This document shows, piece by piece, positions 26,755-36,293 of a DNA stretch of 64,000 bases. The stretch spans positions 62,001-126,000 of the forward strand of contig CAVXSP010000004.1 in NCBI GenBank assembly GCA_963764505.1, in the 5' to 3' direction. Position numbers and translations under genes: made by a program. Source of the DNA: CAVXSP01 sp963764505 (GTDB lineage: Bacteria; Acidobacteriota; Vicinamibacteria; Vicinamibacterales; SCN-69-37). Under the pieces are notes generated by a model, which was given only the letters and a program-made list of their open reading frames with translations, made no database searches and was not told the DNA's origin. The stretch's first letter is position 1; every line of letters begins with the position of its first letter.

Positions 26755-26973
26755 ATGAAGACAATCGACGAAGCGTTCGTGACGAAGTCCCTGCTCGTGC
26801 TCTCGACTGCCGGCGCGCTGCTCCTGGCGCCAGGAAAGCACGCGACCACGGCGCTCGCCGGCGCGGCGCCCGCCTGCGCGGACGGCGTGTGTTGCCCGTC
26901 GCCGGGCCCGGTGTGTTCGGTGAACAGGCACGCGTACGCCAACTACTTCTACTGGGACGGCGATTGCAGCTAG
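26755..26973 (+). CDS. Cysteine-rich exported peptide, NVEALA-like candidate RiPP precursor
   Basis: A 72-residue peptide: a charged start (MKTIDEAFVTK), a hydrophobic stretch (~12-26, SLLVLSTAGALLLA), a small-residue cleavage-like region (TTALAGAAPA) and a 32-residue core with five cysteines (positions 41, 46, 47, 54, 71), CADGVCC and PGPVC, and an aromatic end AYANYFYWDGDCS. The layout (leader, Ala-rich ALA-type junction, Cys/Gly-rich core, propeller gene next) recalls the NVEALA peptides of Bacteroidetes, although the NVEALA string itself is absent. GGAGGAG 7-13 bases upstream supports the ATG. A sigma-54 promoter precedes it. The stop is TAG, and the same frame stays open afterwards with two more cysteines to 27207. 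Function is unknown; I infer a secreted, possibly modified peptide. Confidence 0.7.
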   Translation: MKTIDEAFVTKSLLVLSTAGALLLAPGKHATTALAGAAPACADGVCCPSPGPVCSVNRHAYANYFYWDGDCS

Positions 26974-27034
26974 GCGCGTGTGCAGGCCTGCAGTGAGTCG
27001 TGCGCGACCGTGGACGCAGAAGGGACGTTCAGCC

Positions 27035-28217
27035 ATGAGGATCCGAAGACTTGCGATGCTGGCGGCCGTGACCGCCGGGCCGTTTCTGCTCGTGTGGACG
27101 GCGAATCTGGTCGCCGAAGCGACTCTTCATCGCGTCGACAAGGACGCGCCCGCCAGAGTCGAGAACTTCTCCGACTACATCGATCCGGACAAGGCGGCGG
27201 CCGGTGACGAGCTCGGCGCCGCGGTCCAGATCGCCCGCGCCGATCCGGGGAGCGGCGCACGCTGGTTCAACGATTTCGCCGTCACGCCCTCCGCAGTCGT
27301 CCTCGCCAGCGACAAACTGGTTGTTGCGTTGGACCGGACGACGGGACGCGTGCGGCGAACGGACGCGCTGGCGGAGGCGGCGGGATTCGGCGGAGCGACG
27401 GCCCTGACGCAGGCGGCTGGCGAACGGGTCGGCGTCTACAGCTTCGGTTCGGGCGAGCTGCTCGACTACTCCGTGGCCGACGGTCCGAGCGCCGGAGTCG
27501 GCCTCGATCGAGAGCTGCAGAACGTCTATCGGATCGCGGGCGGGCGGCTCGTCGCCTCGGGGCTCTTCGAGCGCAGCATCGTGCGTGCCTACACGGTGCC
27601 GGCGGCGGCGCTCCCGGTGCGGGGCGCGTCGGCGGACGCCATCAGGTGGCTGTCGCCGACGGCGTCTGTCGGGCCGCCGCTCTTTCCGGGCCTGCAGGCC
27701 GCATTCGCGAAGCAACTCAACTCGGCGGCGATCACGGTGAGCCCGGACGGGACCCGGATCGCCGCCGCGCTCAGGTGGAGCGATCGGATCCACGTGTACG
27801 ACGCGGCCACGCTCGGGTTGGAGCGGATGATCGCCGGTGCCAGGACCACGAGGCTGGATTTCGCCGTGGGACGGTACCACGACGAGCAGGCGTTCACGCT
27901 CGCGCCCGAATCCGCCTTCACCTATCTCGACGCCGCGTCGACGGACCGGCTCATCCTGGCTCTGTACCTCTGGACAGGAGAAGCGGAAGGGACCGAAGCA
28001 GTTCGGCATGGGATCGGAAGTGCAGGTCTTCTCATGGGACGGCCGTCCGGCGGGCGTGTGGCATCTGTCGACACCCGTGCAACGGATCCGGCTGGATCCG
28101 TCGGGCACCGCGCTCTACGGGCTGAGCTGGCAGCCGAATCCATCGGTCCTCGAGTGGGACCTCGGCCCACTGCTCGAGCGCAGCCGCCGGATGCTCGATC
28201 ACGGCGAGGCGCACTAG
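27035..28217 (+). CDS. Six-bladed beta-propeller (TolB-like, NVEALA-associated type), frameshifted
   Basis: An exported propeller protein of about 393 residues. A signal/anchor (RRLAMLAAVTAGPFLLVWTANL) is followed by repeated blade-like strands: VVALDRTTGRVRR, GSGELLDYSVADG, RIAGGRLVASGLFERSIVRAY, ISPDGTRIAAALRW-like text, DRIHVYDAATLGLERM, FTYLDAASTDRLILALY. At about 27967 one extra C shifts the frame; in the next frame the sequence continues SGQEKRKGP, GSEVQVFSWDGRPAGVWHL, VQRIRLDPSGTALYGLSW and VLEWDLGPLL before TAG at 28217. The LYSG...EVQVFSWDG...YGL...P ending is what I know from propellers beside NVEALA peptides. Pairing with the peptide upstream suggests a partner or receptor role at the cell surface. 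Confidence 0.72.
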
Positions 28218-28225
28218 GGTCGGCC

Positions 28226-30646
28226 ATGGTGCGGCACGCCCTCGGAGACGCGAAGCGCTCGGTGCTCGGCGCGCCCGGCACGAGCGCGTTCATCGTGCTC
28301 GTCCTCGCGCTCGGCATCGGCGCCGCGACCGTCACGTTCTCGGTCGTGGACACCGTCGTGTTCAGACCGCTCCCGTTCGGCGACCCGAGCGGGCTGGTGG
28401 TGGTCGAGGCCCGGGACTCACGCTCGTCGTCTTCGAGCCCGGCGCTGACGCCCATGCAGTTCGCGGCCCTGCGGAACAGGCTCGAGACGCTCGAATCGCT
28501 GGCCGCCGTGACGACGGAGCGGCTGACCCTGGAGGGGGAGGGCGAACCGGCGCGCGTGTCATCGGCGCGGGTGACCGCCAGCCTGTTCGCCGCGCTGCGA
28601 GTGGCGCCCCTGCTGGGCCATGTCTTCACATCCGCCAACGAAGCCGACGGTTGCGACGACGTCGCCGTGCTCGGCTATGACCTGTGGCGGCGGCAGTTCG
28701 GGCGAGACGCCGGCATCATCGGCCGGACGATTCGGATCACGCGCACGGCCGTGCTCGGAGGCAAGACGGCCCGGATCGCGGTCACCGTGCTCGGGGTCAT
28801 GCCGCGAGGATTCGTCTACCCGGTCGTGGCGGGCCAGGGGCCTGAACTCTGGACTCCGTACGTGATGTCGGCCGAGGAGCGGGTCGGCACCGATCGCAGC
28901 CGGTATCTCGACGTCATCGGGCGTCTCCGGCCGCATGTTTCGCCGGACCAGTCCCAGGTAGAGGCGACCGCCATCGCGACGATGATCGCCGCCGAGCCAG
29001 GCGCTCGCGACCCGGAGGCGTTCCGCGTCGTGCGGCTGAAGGATCGGCTGGTCGAGCCGGTGCGGGGCTGGATGCTCCTCATCCTCTGTGCCGTCGGGTT
29101 CGTCGTCGCCATCGCCTGCGTGAACGTGGCGAACCTGCAGCTCACCCGCGCGGCGTATCGCGCCCGCGAGCTGTCGATTCGAGCGTCACTCGGCGCAACC
29201 CGCCGTCAGGTCGTCCTGTCGCTCGTCGCCGAAAGCCTGATGCTGTCGCTGACCGCGGCGGCGCTGGCAATCGTGCTCGCCGGATGGGGCATCGGCGTCG
29301 CGCGAGCGTCGCTGCCGGCCGGGATTCCTCGTCTCGAGCAGATGGCCATGGACGCCCGGGTCCTCATCGCCGCGATTGGCACGGCGGTGGCCGCCGGGTT
29401 GGCGTTCGGCGTCGTGCCGGCGTGGCACGCCTCGCGCGACGATCTCGTGACGCTGCTGAAGCAGCCGGCGACGACCGCGGCGGCCGGTCCCCCACAGTGG
29501 CGAGCCGCGCTGGCGGTGGCGCAGGTCGCCTTCATCACCGTGCTCCTGGTTGCCACGGCCCTCATGGTCGGCAGCTTCATACGCGTCTCGACCGCGGATC
29601 TCGGGTTCGACCGATCCGATCTGCTGGTGGTCGGCACGAGGGGACTTCGGGAGGCGCGGCTCGGCGCAGTGATGGATCGCGTCGGCCAGGTGTCCGGCGT
29701 CGCGTCGACCGCCGCCGTCGCCTACGGCTCTCCGCCGCTCATCGCCGCCGGATTTGGCGGCGGCGCGTCCGCCACGAGAATTCAGGTTCGCGATGCGCGT
29801 GTCCCGCCGGCGCTCGTCGAGTTCCGCCGCGTCTCGTCCGGCTACTTCGCCACCGCCGGCATCGCCGTCGTGCGGGGTCGCGTCTTCGGAGAGAGCGACG
29901 CCGACCGGGCCGGATCGCTGATCGTGGACGAGCGCACGGCGGCGGCACTGTTCGGAACGACCGATCCGGTGGGCGCCGAGGTGAGCGCGGCGATGCCGGC
30001 GATTGGCGTTCGACGGGTCGTGGCGGTCGTCCGGAGCATCCGGATGAGCGGACCGGAGCGGCCTTCAGCTCCGCAAATCTACCTGCCTCTTCCGGCGGAC
30101 ACGTCCGGAGCGGACCTGCTCGTCCGCTTCGCACAGCCGGCGGCGGCGGCGGTTCCCGCGATTCGGGCAGCGCTCGAGCCGTGGCGGCCGGCCGGAGGGC
30201 GTCCCGTGCAGATTCGCAGCGTCGAGGACGCATTTCGCAACATCACCGCGGATCGGCGGTTCAACGCGACGCTCATGGCGCTGTTCGGCGTGCTGGCGCT
30301 CCTTCTCGGCTCCGCCGGCGTCTACGGGGTCATGTCCTCCATCGTCGCGCAGCGCACGCGCGAGCACGGCGTCCGGCTCGCGCTGGGCGCCACGACCCGG
30401 CAGGTGATGGGCGGCGTGCTGGCCCACTCGTTGCGCTATCTGGTCGCCGGGCTCGCGATCGGCCTGCCCATGGCCTCGGGAATCTCTCGGGTCTTCGCGG
30501 GGCTGCTGTTCGGAGTGGGGCCGACCGACGTGTCGATCTACGCGATCGTGGCGGCCGTCCTGCTCGGCGCCGGCGTCGCGGCCGCTCTGGTTCCGGCGTT
30601 CCGGGCCGCGCGCGTCGATCCCCTGATCACGCTCCGCGCCGAGTGA
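28226..30646 (+). CDS. ADOP-type ABC permease (FtsX/MacB-like), 806 aa
   Basis: Begins MVRHALGDAKRSVLG and has the duplicated FtsX layout: first helix (~20-45, SAFIVLVLALGIGAATVTFS), VFRPLPFGDPSGLVVVEARD, periplasmic domain with LGYDLWRRQFGRDAGIIGRTI and VTVLGVMPRGFVYP, three helices (~280-400) with ARELSIRASLGATRRQVVLSL, a central helix (~430), a second periplasmic domain (SSGYFATAGIAVVRGRVFGE), and final helices with REHGVRLALGATTRQVMGGV ending VDPLITLRAE. No N-terminal prefix domain is present. It begins 9 bases after the propeller stop and so belongs to the peptide-propeller unit. Export of the peptide or mechanotransmission is inferred; its ATPase is not in the cluster. Confidence 0.87.
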   Translation: MVRHALGDAKRSVLGAPGTSAFIVLVLALGIGAATVTFSVVDTVVFRPLPFGDPSGLVVVEARDSRSSSSSPALTPMQFAALRNRLETLESLAAVTTERLTLEGEGEPARVSSARVTASLFAALRVAPLLGHVFTSANEADGCDDVAVLGYDLWRRQFGRDAGIIGRTIRITRTAVLGGKTARIAVTVLGVMPRGFVYPVVAGQGPELWTPYVMSAEERVGTDRSRYLDVIGRLRPHVSPDQSQVEATAIATMIAAEPGARDPEAFRVVRLKDRLVEPVRGWMLLILCAVGFVVAIACVNVANLQLTRAAYRARELSIRASLGATRRQVVLSLVAESLMLSLTAAALAIVLAGWGIGVARASLPAGIPRLEQMAMDARVLIAAIGTAVAAGLAFGVVPAWHASRDDLVTLLKQPATTAAAGPPQWRAALAVAQVAFITVLLVATALMVGSFIRVSTADLGFDRSDLLVVGTRGLREARLGAVMDRVGQVSGVASTAAVAYGSPPLIAAGFGGGASATRIQVRDARVPPALVEFRRVSSGYFATAGIAVVRGRVFGESDADRAGSLIVDERTAAALFGTTDPVGAEVSAAMPAIGVRRVVAVVRSIRMSGPERPSAPQIYLPLPADTSGADLLVRFAQPAAAAVPAIRAALEPWRPAGGRPVQIRSVEDAFRNITADRRFNATLMALFGVLALLLGSAGVYGVMSSIVAQRTREHGVRLALGATTRQVMGGVLAHSLRYLVAGLAIGLPMASGISRVFAGLLFGVGPTDVSIYAIVAAVLLGAGVAAALVPAFRAARVDPLITLRAE

Positions 30647-30784
30647 GCGTCGCGCCATGCTGGCCAGGCCGCCCCAGCGGGGTTCGGTGGCGTGCCGCGG
30701 AGCGCCATCCCGCTGCCGTGAGGAAACCAGCGGCTCCGGAGCGGCCGGCACGGCCGTGACCCGGGACGGCACGCCCTCGAGTGG

Positions 30785-32665
30785 TCACGTATGGCTCGGG
30801 CCGGCGGTCGGCGTCGAGGCATAGAGGCGCATTCCCCCGGCGGCTTCGGCGACCGCGGCGACGAGCACCGGGAAATCGTACGGCTTCGTGACCACCTGCT
30901 GGAAGCCCGCCCGTCTGGCGCGCACCTGTTCGGCGACCGACGCGTGCGCCGTCACGGCGATGGCCGGCAGGAATCGACCCCTCGGCGCGAGCTGCTTCCT
31001 GATCTCCCGCAGCAGTCCATAGCCGTCGAGCCGGGGCATCTGCAAATCGCACACGAAGACGTCGAACTCCTCCTCGGTCACCGCGCTCAGGGATTCGGAC
31101 TCGTCGGCGGCGACCACCACGCGTGCGCCGGCGGCGACGAGCGCCTCTTCCGCGACGGTTCGCGCGTCCGCATCGTCGTCGGTCACGAGCACGGTGAGGC
31201 CGGTGAGGCGGACGGTGCCGCCGGGCCTGGACTGGCGGGCGGGCGCCGACTCGCCGAGCGATCGCGGCAGGGTGATCGTGAACGTCGCGCCCTGGCCGGG
31301 CCCGGCGCTGGCGGCCTCGAGGCGTCCGTGATGAAGCGCGATGAGGTCGCGCGCGATCGCCAGGCCAAGGCCCAATCCTCCGTGCTGCCTGGTAATCGAG
31401 CCGTCCGCCTGCCTGAACCGATCGAACACCTGCGGCAGGAACGCCGGAGGAATCCCGATGCCATCGTCCTCCACCGCGATGACGTAGGTCCTCTCCGACA
31501 CGCTCAGCCGGATCTGGATGTGCCCCTCGTTGGACGTGAACTTGACGCCGTTGGACAGCAGATTGACGAGCACCTGCTGCAGCCGGTCCGGGTCGCCGGA
31601 GGCCATGCACGGCGAGGCCGGCAGGTCCGCCGCGATCACGATGCCCTTGGCGTCGGCCGACGGCCGGATCACGTCGATGGCGGCCTGGACGATCGCGACC
31701 AGATCGACAGCCGCGAGCTTCAGATCGAGCTTGCCAGAGACGATGCGCGAGACGTCGAGCAGATCCTCGATCAGCCGGACCTGCGCCCGTGCGTTGCGAT
31801 CCAGCCGGACGATCGCCTGGTCGACGACGGCCGGATCGCGCGGGTTCGTGCGCAGGATCTGGAGCCAGCCGACGATCGCGTTCAAAGGCGTGCGCAGCTC
31901 GTGGGAGAGCGCCGCGAGGAATTCGTCCTTCATGCGGTTCGCGGCGCGCAGCTCCTCGTCGCGGCGCTCGATTCCGGAGACCATGTCATTGAAGGTCTCG
32001 ACCAGGGTGCCGAGCTCGTCGTTGCCCAGCTTCCTGGCGCGGACCGTGTAGTCGGCGTCGCGGGAGATCTGCGCCGCGGTCTTCGAGAGGGCCGTGATCG
32101 GCCCGGCGATCTCGCGGTGGAGCCGGCTCGCGATCAGGATCGCCACGATCAGGCCCACGAACGCTCCGCACAGGGCCGCGATCGCCTGGACCCTGAGCTG
32201 TTGGCCCAGGAGCACTAACGAGCCCTCGAGGTACAGGGTGCCGACGCGCTGCCCTTCGAACCGGATCGGATGCACGTCGATGACCGTGCCGCCCTTGACC
32301 CACAGTTGATCCGGCGGCGGGAGGCTGGGGCAGCCGCGACCGGAGTCCCGCGTCATCTCGGCGAGCAATGAGAAGTTCAGGCTGTAGGCGCAAGCCAGCC
32401 GGACCGTCGGCGTGGCGCGCAGCGCGTTCAGGGTCTCGCGGGTCGCCTTGCTGTCCTTGAACGAGACCGCCGCCGTCAGATTGTCCGCGACAATCGACGC
32501 AAGCATGTCGACGCCCGCCTGGTAGCTGCGGCGGCCCAGCACGTAGGCGGACAGGAGAAAAATGATGGTCGTCAACACGACGGCCGAGATCGCCGTCGCC
32601 AGGCCGACGACAATCAGCTTCCGCCGAATCGGCAGATCACGGAAGGGACCGGGGGGCCTCAGCAC
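30785..32665 (-). CDS. Membrane hybrid histidine kinase with HAMP and receiver
   Basis: A 626-residue kinase: an N-terminal helix (LIVVGLATAISAVVLTTIIFLL), an extracytoplasmic CHASE8-like region (~45-165, containing VDMLASIVADNLTAAVSF), a second helix (~170-190, LCGAFVGLIVAILIASRLH), HAMP, HisKA with DEFLAALSHELRTPLNAIVGW, HATPase (LVNLLSNGVKFTSNEGH, DDGIGIPPAFLPQVFDRFRQ, HGGLGLGLAIA) and a receiver (LTVLVTDDDADARTVAEEAL, FVCDLQMPRLDGYGLL, VTKPYDFPVL). The start is a GTG at 32665, eight bases inside the YfiR-like gene's end; frames further up overlap that gene. The receptor-YfiR-kinase order suggests a signalling module reading an outer-membrane event. Confidence 0.88.
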   Translation of the reverse strand: MLRPPGPFRDLPIRRKLIVVGLATAISAVVLTTIIFLLSAYVLGRRSYQAGVDMLASIVADNLTAAVSFKDSKATRETLNALRATPTVRLACAYSLNFSLLAEMTRDSGRGCPSLPPPDQLWVKGGTVIDVHPIRFEGQRVGTLYLEGSLVLLGQQLRVQAIAALCGAFVGLIVAILIASRLHREIAGPITALSKTAAQISRDADYTVRARKLGNDELGTLVETFNDMVSGIERRDEELRAANRMKDEFLAALSHELRTPLNAIVGWLQILRTNPRDPAVVDQAIVRLDRNARAQVRLIEDLLDVSRIVSGKLDLKLAAVDLVAIVQAAIDVIRPSADAKGIVIAADLPASPCMASGDPDRLQQVLVNLLSNGVKFTSNEGHIQIRLSVSERTYVIAVEDDGIGIPPAFLPQVFDRFRQADGSITRQHGGLGLGLAIARDLIALHHGRLEAASAGPGQGATFTITLPRSLGESAPARQSRPGGTVRLTGLTVLVTDDDADARTVAEEALVAAGARVVVAADESESLSAVTEEEFDVFVCDLQMPRLDGYGLLREIRKQLAPRGRFLPAIAVTAHASVAEQVRARRAGFQQVVTKPYDFPVLVAAVAEAAGGMRLYASTPTAGPSHT

Positions 32666-32672
32666 GTCGGCC

Positions 32673-33233
32673 TCACACGCTCCCCCGGCGCACCGTCGCG
32701 GCGAGCCCCAGCAGCCGTGAGCTGATCCGCAGGCCGACCCGACGGGCGACGGCATCGTTGATGTCGAAGCGCGGATGGCCATCCACGATCTGCAATCTGA
32801 CGATCCCCCCGTCGTCCAGGAACCGATCGTCGTCGCTGATGGTGAGAATCGGCAGCGAGCTCGCCTTGCGGAGAAGCAGCCGCCACGAGGCGCCCGAGTT
32901 CGGTCGGGAAGGCAGGACGAGCACGTGACACCCGTCGAGGTCGCGTTCGCGATCGACGCGGCGCACCGCGACGGGCAGGTTCTTCAGCGTCTCCCCCGAT
33001 TCGAGCTCTTCCAGATCGGACGTGAAGGACGTCGACCCGGCGACGCACACATCGACGCTCCTGCGCCCCTCGAGCGCGCCCGGCGGCCAGTCGATGAACG
33101 GCACCAGCTTCGCGACGATCGCGGCCTCCAACCGCGTCTCCGTCAGGGAACGCTGCGCGTGGAGGCGTCCGGACCCGGCGAAAACCAGCGTCAGCGCCAG
33201 CAGGGCGGCGGGCGTACGGGAAGCGCGAGTCAT
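32673..33233 (-). CDS. YfiR-like (DUF4154) exported protein
   Basis: A 186-residue periplasmic protein with a signal peptide (MTRASRTPAALLALTLVFAG) and the YfiR/DUF4154 pattern: EAAIVAKLVPFIDWPPGALE near the start, VDVCVAGSTSFTSDLEELE, CHVLVLP, LPILTISDDDRFLDDGGIVRL, PRFDINDAVARRVGLRISSRLL at the end. In YfiBNR-type systems YfiR restrains an inner-membrane signalling enzyme; here a hybrid kinase replaces the diguanylate cyclase. It lies between a TonB-dependent receptor and that kinase, overlapping both lightly, so the three are probably one operon. The ATG at 33233 begins the signal peptide; an in-frame TTG at 33257 adds eight residues. Confidence 0.85.
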   Translation of the reverse strand: MTRASRTPAALLALTLVFAGSGRLHAQRSLTETRLEAAIVAKLVPFIDWPPGALEGRRSVDVCVAGSTSFTSDLEELESGETLKNLPVAVRRVDRERDLDGCHVLVLPSRPNSGASWRLLLRKASSLPILTISDDDRFLDDGGIVRLQIVDGHPRFDINDAVARRVGLRISSRLLGLAATVRRGSV

Positions 33234-33253
33234 CCGGCGTCCGTCTCTCGTGC

Positions 33254-35252
33254 TCAACGCTGCCAGGCCAATCGGACATAGACGCTGCGCTGCACTTCGA
33301 CGGCCCCGCCGTTATCGGACGGCCACTCCGCGTGGTGATCGTGCAGCAGAATCCTGCCCGATGACGGAGACGTCGAGCCCCTCGGCGAAGCGGCGCCCGA
33401 CCCGCAGGTTCCAGGTGCCGTATGACGGGATGCTCCCGGCCGGAAGCTCGGAGACGTAGCGGACGAACCCATCGAACGACCATCCCCCCTGGACGTCGAT
33501 CGATGAACCGAGCTGGACCTGATGATGCGGGATCAGACCCTCGTAGCGTCGCTCCTGCGAGACGTCGCGGCTGCCTGCGTTCTTCGACATCACGACGTCG
33601 AGGTACGAATACCCGGCGGTGAGCCGCCACCAGGCTGTCGGCCGAACGTCGCCGGTGAGCTCGGCTCCGTAGCTGCGGCCATGCAGGCCGTTGGCGAACT
33701 GCACGGGCAGGATCAGCCGCGCGGGCCCCGGATCCGCTTCGACGAACGACGCCAGGAGCTCTGTGCTGAGCGTATCGTGGAGCACGTTGTAGAAGCCCGA
33801 GACGGTCAGGTAGATCGGTTCTCTGGGATGCGTGCGGTAGCCGAGTTCGTAGGCGACGAGCTTCTCCGGCTCGAACGACGGGTTGGGGAGCAGACGCACG
33901 AACGTCGGCGTCGAGTCCGCGCTGACCAGGCTGGTGACGGTGTAATCCGTCTCGACGCGCGACGGGGTCCGCACCGCCCGGGTGACGGAGCCGAAGAGCG
34001 TGTTCGCCCGGTCGGCCATCCACAGCAGCCGTGCCGTGGGCTGGAGCTCGAAGCCGCTGTAGGCGTTGTGCTCGAGCTTCGTGCCGAGCGTGAGCCGCCA
34101 GCGGTTCGGCACGAGCGCGACCTCGTCCTGGGCGAAGGCGCTGAACAGATTGTCGGTGCGGCGGTCGGGTGAGAACGCCGCCGGGGCGACGGCGTCGATC
34201 CGGCCCGTGGTGACCCGGTATCCGCCGCCCCACGTGATCGTGTTGCGGCGCATCCGTCCCAGCGTCTGTTGGAAATCCAAATCGAACGTGTCGCGGTCCT
34301 CCGAGACCGGCACTTCGTCCCGGTTCGTCCGGTCGTAGTACATCTGGAACTGGTAGTCGCGGCTGGTGCCGGTGTTCCCGCCGAGGCGCATCAGGAGGCT
34401 GCCGCCGGAGAGCGCCGCGTCGAGGTCCGTGGTCCGCGAGAACGGGCTGGTGTAGAGCGCGACCGTGGGGCGCTCGCCGAGCCGGCCGTCGTAGATGTCG
34501 CCCTCGAGCGTCAGACTTCGTGCGTTCGCCAGCGCCCAATCCGCGCGGAACCCGCCCTGGCCGGCGCGCCAGCCGTCGTAGTCGTTCCCGTTCGGATGGA
34601 ACTCGGGCCCGCGATCGAATGCTTTGACATACGCCCGGTAGGTGAGCGCTCCGGCCGAGCCGCCGTACCGGAGGCTGCCGAACCCCCGCTCTTCCGACCC
34701 GGCGCCGGCGTTTACCAGCAGGCCCTGCGTCTCTCTCGCGGGCTTGGTGACGATATTGATGATGCCGTTGACGGCGTTCGATCCCCACAGCGTGCCGCCC
34801 GGACCGCGGATGATCTCGATGCGGTCGATGTCGGAGAGCAGCACGTCCTGCGTCTCCCAGTACGTGCCGGCGAACAGCGGCGAGTAGACCGCTCGTCCAT
34901 CGATGAGGACGAGCATCGATCGGGCCAGCCGGTCCGCGAATCCCCGAATCCCGACCGCCCACGTGCCGCCGTTGATGCGCGCCACCTGCATGCCGGGCGC
35001 GAGTCGCAGGGCTTCCGGAATCGACCGCGCCCCCGACCGGCGGATGTCGTCCTGCGTGATCACGAACACGGCGGCCGGCACGAGCGCCGCCTCGTTCGGG
35101 GTGCGCGACACCGTCGTGACCTCGATCTGCATGAGCTGCTCGAGACTCATGCGTTTGAGGTCCTGCGTCGTCTGGGCGAACGCGCCGCTGCCCAGGACGA
35201 CAACGAGCGCAATCGACAGCGAAAGACGGCCGGCGACGGTCACGAGACCCAC
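33254..35252 (-). CDS. TonB-dependent receptor, frameshifted near C-terminus
   Basis: An outer-membrane receptor of about 665 residues. A signal peptide (RLSLSIALVVVLGSGAFAQ) precedes LKRMSLEQLMQIEVTTVSR (N-terminal element before the plug; no obvious TonB box), a plug domain (VFVITQDDIRRSGARSIPEA, PGMQVARINGGTWAVGIRGF, LVLIDGRAVYSPLFAGTYW, DRIEIIRGPGGTLWGSNAVN GIINIVTK) and a 22-strand-type barrel. One extra T at about 33350 shifts the frame: after GLDVSVIGQD the other frame restores LLHDHHAEWPSD and the terminal strand VQRSVYVRLAWQR with a C-terminal aromatic-basic end. Start GTG 35252 precedes the signal peptide. Substrate unknown; the YfiR-like and kinase partners suggest sensing. Confidence 0.88.
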
Positions 35253-35337
35253 AATAGCGCAGGCGGACGCTCGACCGGGTAGTATTGTCCGGTCCCGTGG
35301 GCGGGACGCGCGCGAGTCGCACAGAGGAGGCTCGAAG

Positions 35338-36267
35338 ATGAAACGCCGTGACTTTCTCGCCGGCGCTGCCGTGGCAGCCCCCTTCGTGTTCGTGCGGCGG
35401 TCTGCGGCCCAGCGCGCCGCCGATTCGGCGAAGCTGGCGCGTCTCGCCATCATGAGCCTGAGCTTCGGCAGCTTGCTCAAGAATGCGAACGCGCCGGACA
35501 GTCCGACGCGCTCGCTCGATCTCATGGACCTCGGTCAGATGTTCGCGGACCGGTACGGCGTCCACAACGTGGAGCTCCAGCACAGCTATCTGCCCTCGAC
35601 CGAGAAGGCGTGGCTCGAGGACTTCCGCGCCAGACTCGCGAAGACGCGCTCTCAGGTGTCGAACATCAACCTCGAATTCGGCGGGACGATGACGGCGTCC
35701 GCCGAGTCACAGGTCGGCCGGCTGCAGGCGATCGACCTCACCAGAGAATGGATCGACCACGCGGCCACGCTCGGGTGTCCGCGGGTCATGGTGAACCAGG
35801 GCGCCCTCTCCGAGGAGAACGAGGCGATCGCCGTCGCTGCGCTCCGGGCGATGGGGGAGTACGGACGCTCCAAGGGCGTGATGGTGTCGCTTGAGCCGCG
35901 CGGCGGCGGGGGCGGTCGGCGCGGCAGCGCGCCGCCGGCCGCGGCGGAAGCGCCGGCCTCCGCGCCGCCATACGTGCTGCTGGCAAAGGTCATCAAGGCC
36001 GCGGGGATCTACGCCAACGTGGACCTCGCCAATTTCGGCAGCCAGGAAGCCCAGCACGCCGGGATGCGGGCCCTGTTCCCCTACACCGTCGGCAACACGC
36101 ACATGCGCCTCAACCCGGCCCAGTACGACCTGCCGACGGCGCTCCGGATGATGCGCGAGGAGTTCAAGTACCAGGGCATCTATCTGATCGAGCGAGGCAT
36201 TCCGGCGGGACCCGACGTCTACGCCGACATCGAGCAGGTCCGTGACGTGGTGATCGAGCACATGTAG
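35338..36267 (+). CDS. Tat-exported sugar-phosphate isomerase/epimerase-like TIM barrel
   Basis: A 309-residue protein with a twin-arginine signal (MKRRDFLAGAAVAAPFVFV) and an AP-endonuclease-2-type TIM barrel (LARLAIMSLSFGSLL, LGQMFADRYGVHNVELQ, WIDHAATLGCPRVMVNQGAL, GVMVSLEPRG, GIYANVDLANFGSQ, VGNTHMRLN, YQGIYLIERG). A Gly/Arg/Pro/Ala-rich insertion (~residues 184-206) sits right after the barrel strand carrying the usual catalytic Glu (SLEPRG). Such proteins in Acidobacteria, Planctomycetes and Bacteroidetes act on sugars in the periplasm, but substrate cannot be told. ATG 35338 is preceded by GAGGAGG. It is divergent from the TonB receptor, with about 85 bases between starts for both promoters. 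Confidence 0.82.
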   Translation: MKRRDFLAGAAVAAPFVFVRRSAAQRAADSAKLARLAIMSLSFGSLLKNANAPDSPTRSLDLMDLGQMFADRYGVHNVELQHSYLPSTEKAWLEDFRARLAKTRSQVSNINLEFGGTMTASAESQVGRLQAIDLTREWIDHAATLGCPRVMVNQGALSEENEAIAVAALRAMGEYGRSKGVMVSLEPRGGGGGRRGSAPPAAAEAPASAPPYVLLAKVIKAAGIYANVDLANFGSQEAQHAGMRALFPYTVGNTHMRLNPAQYDLPTALRMMREEFKYQGIYLIERGIPAGPDVYADIEQVRDVVIEHM

Positions 36268-36293
36268 GGCCCCGGACCGAGCGGTTGCCCGAC

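Noticed and set aside
26978..30646. Apparent 1222-residue fusion of the propeller to the ADOP permease
   Set aside because: The propeller runs through a +1 frameshift near 27967 into another frame and stops at 28217; the permease has its own ATG at 28226. The two happen to share a frame.
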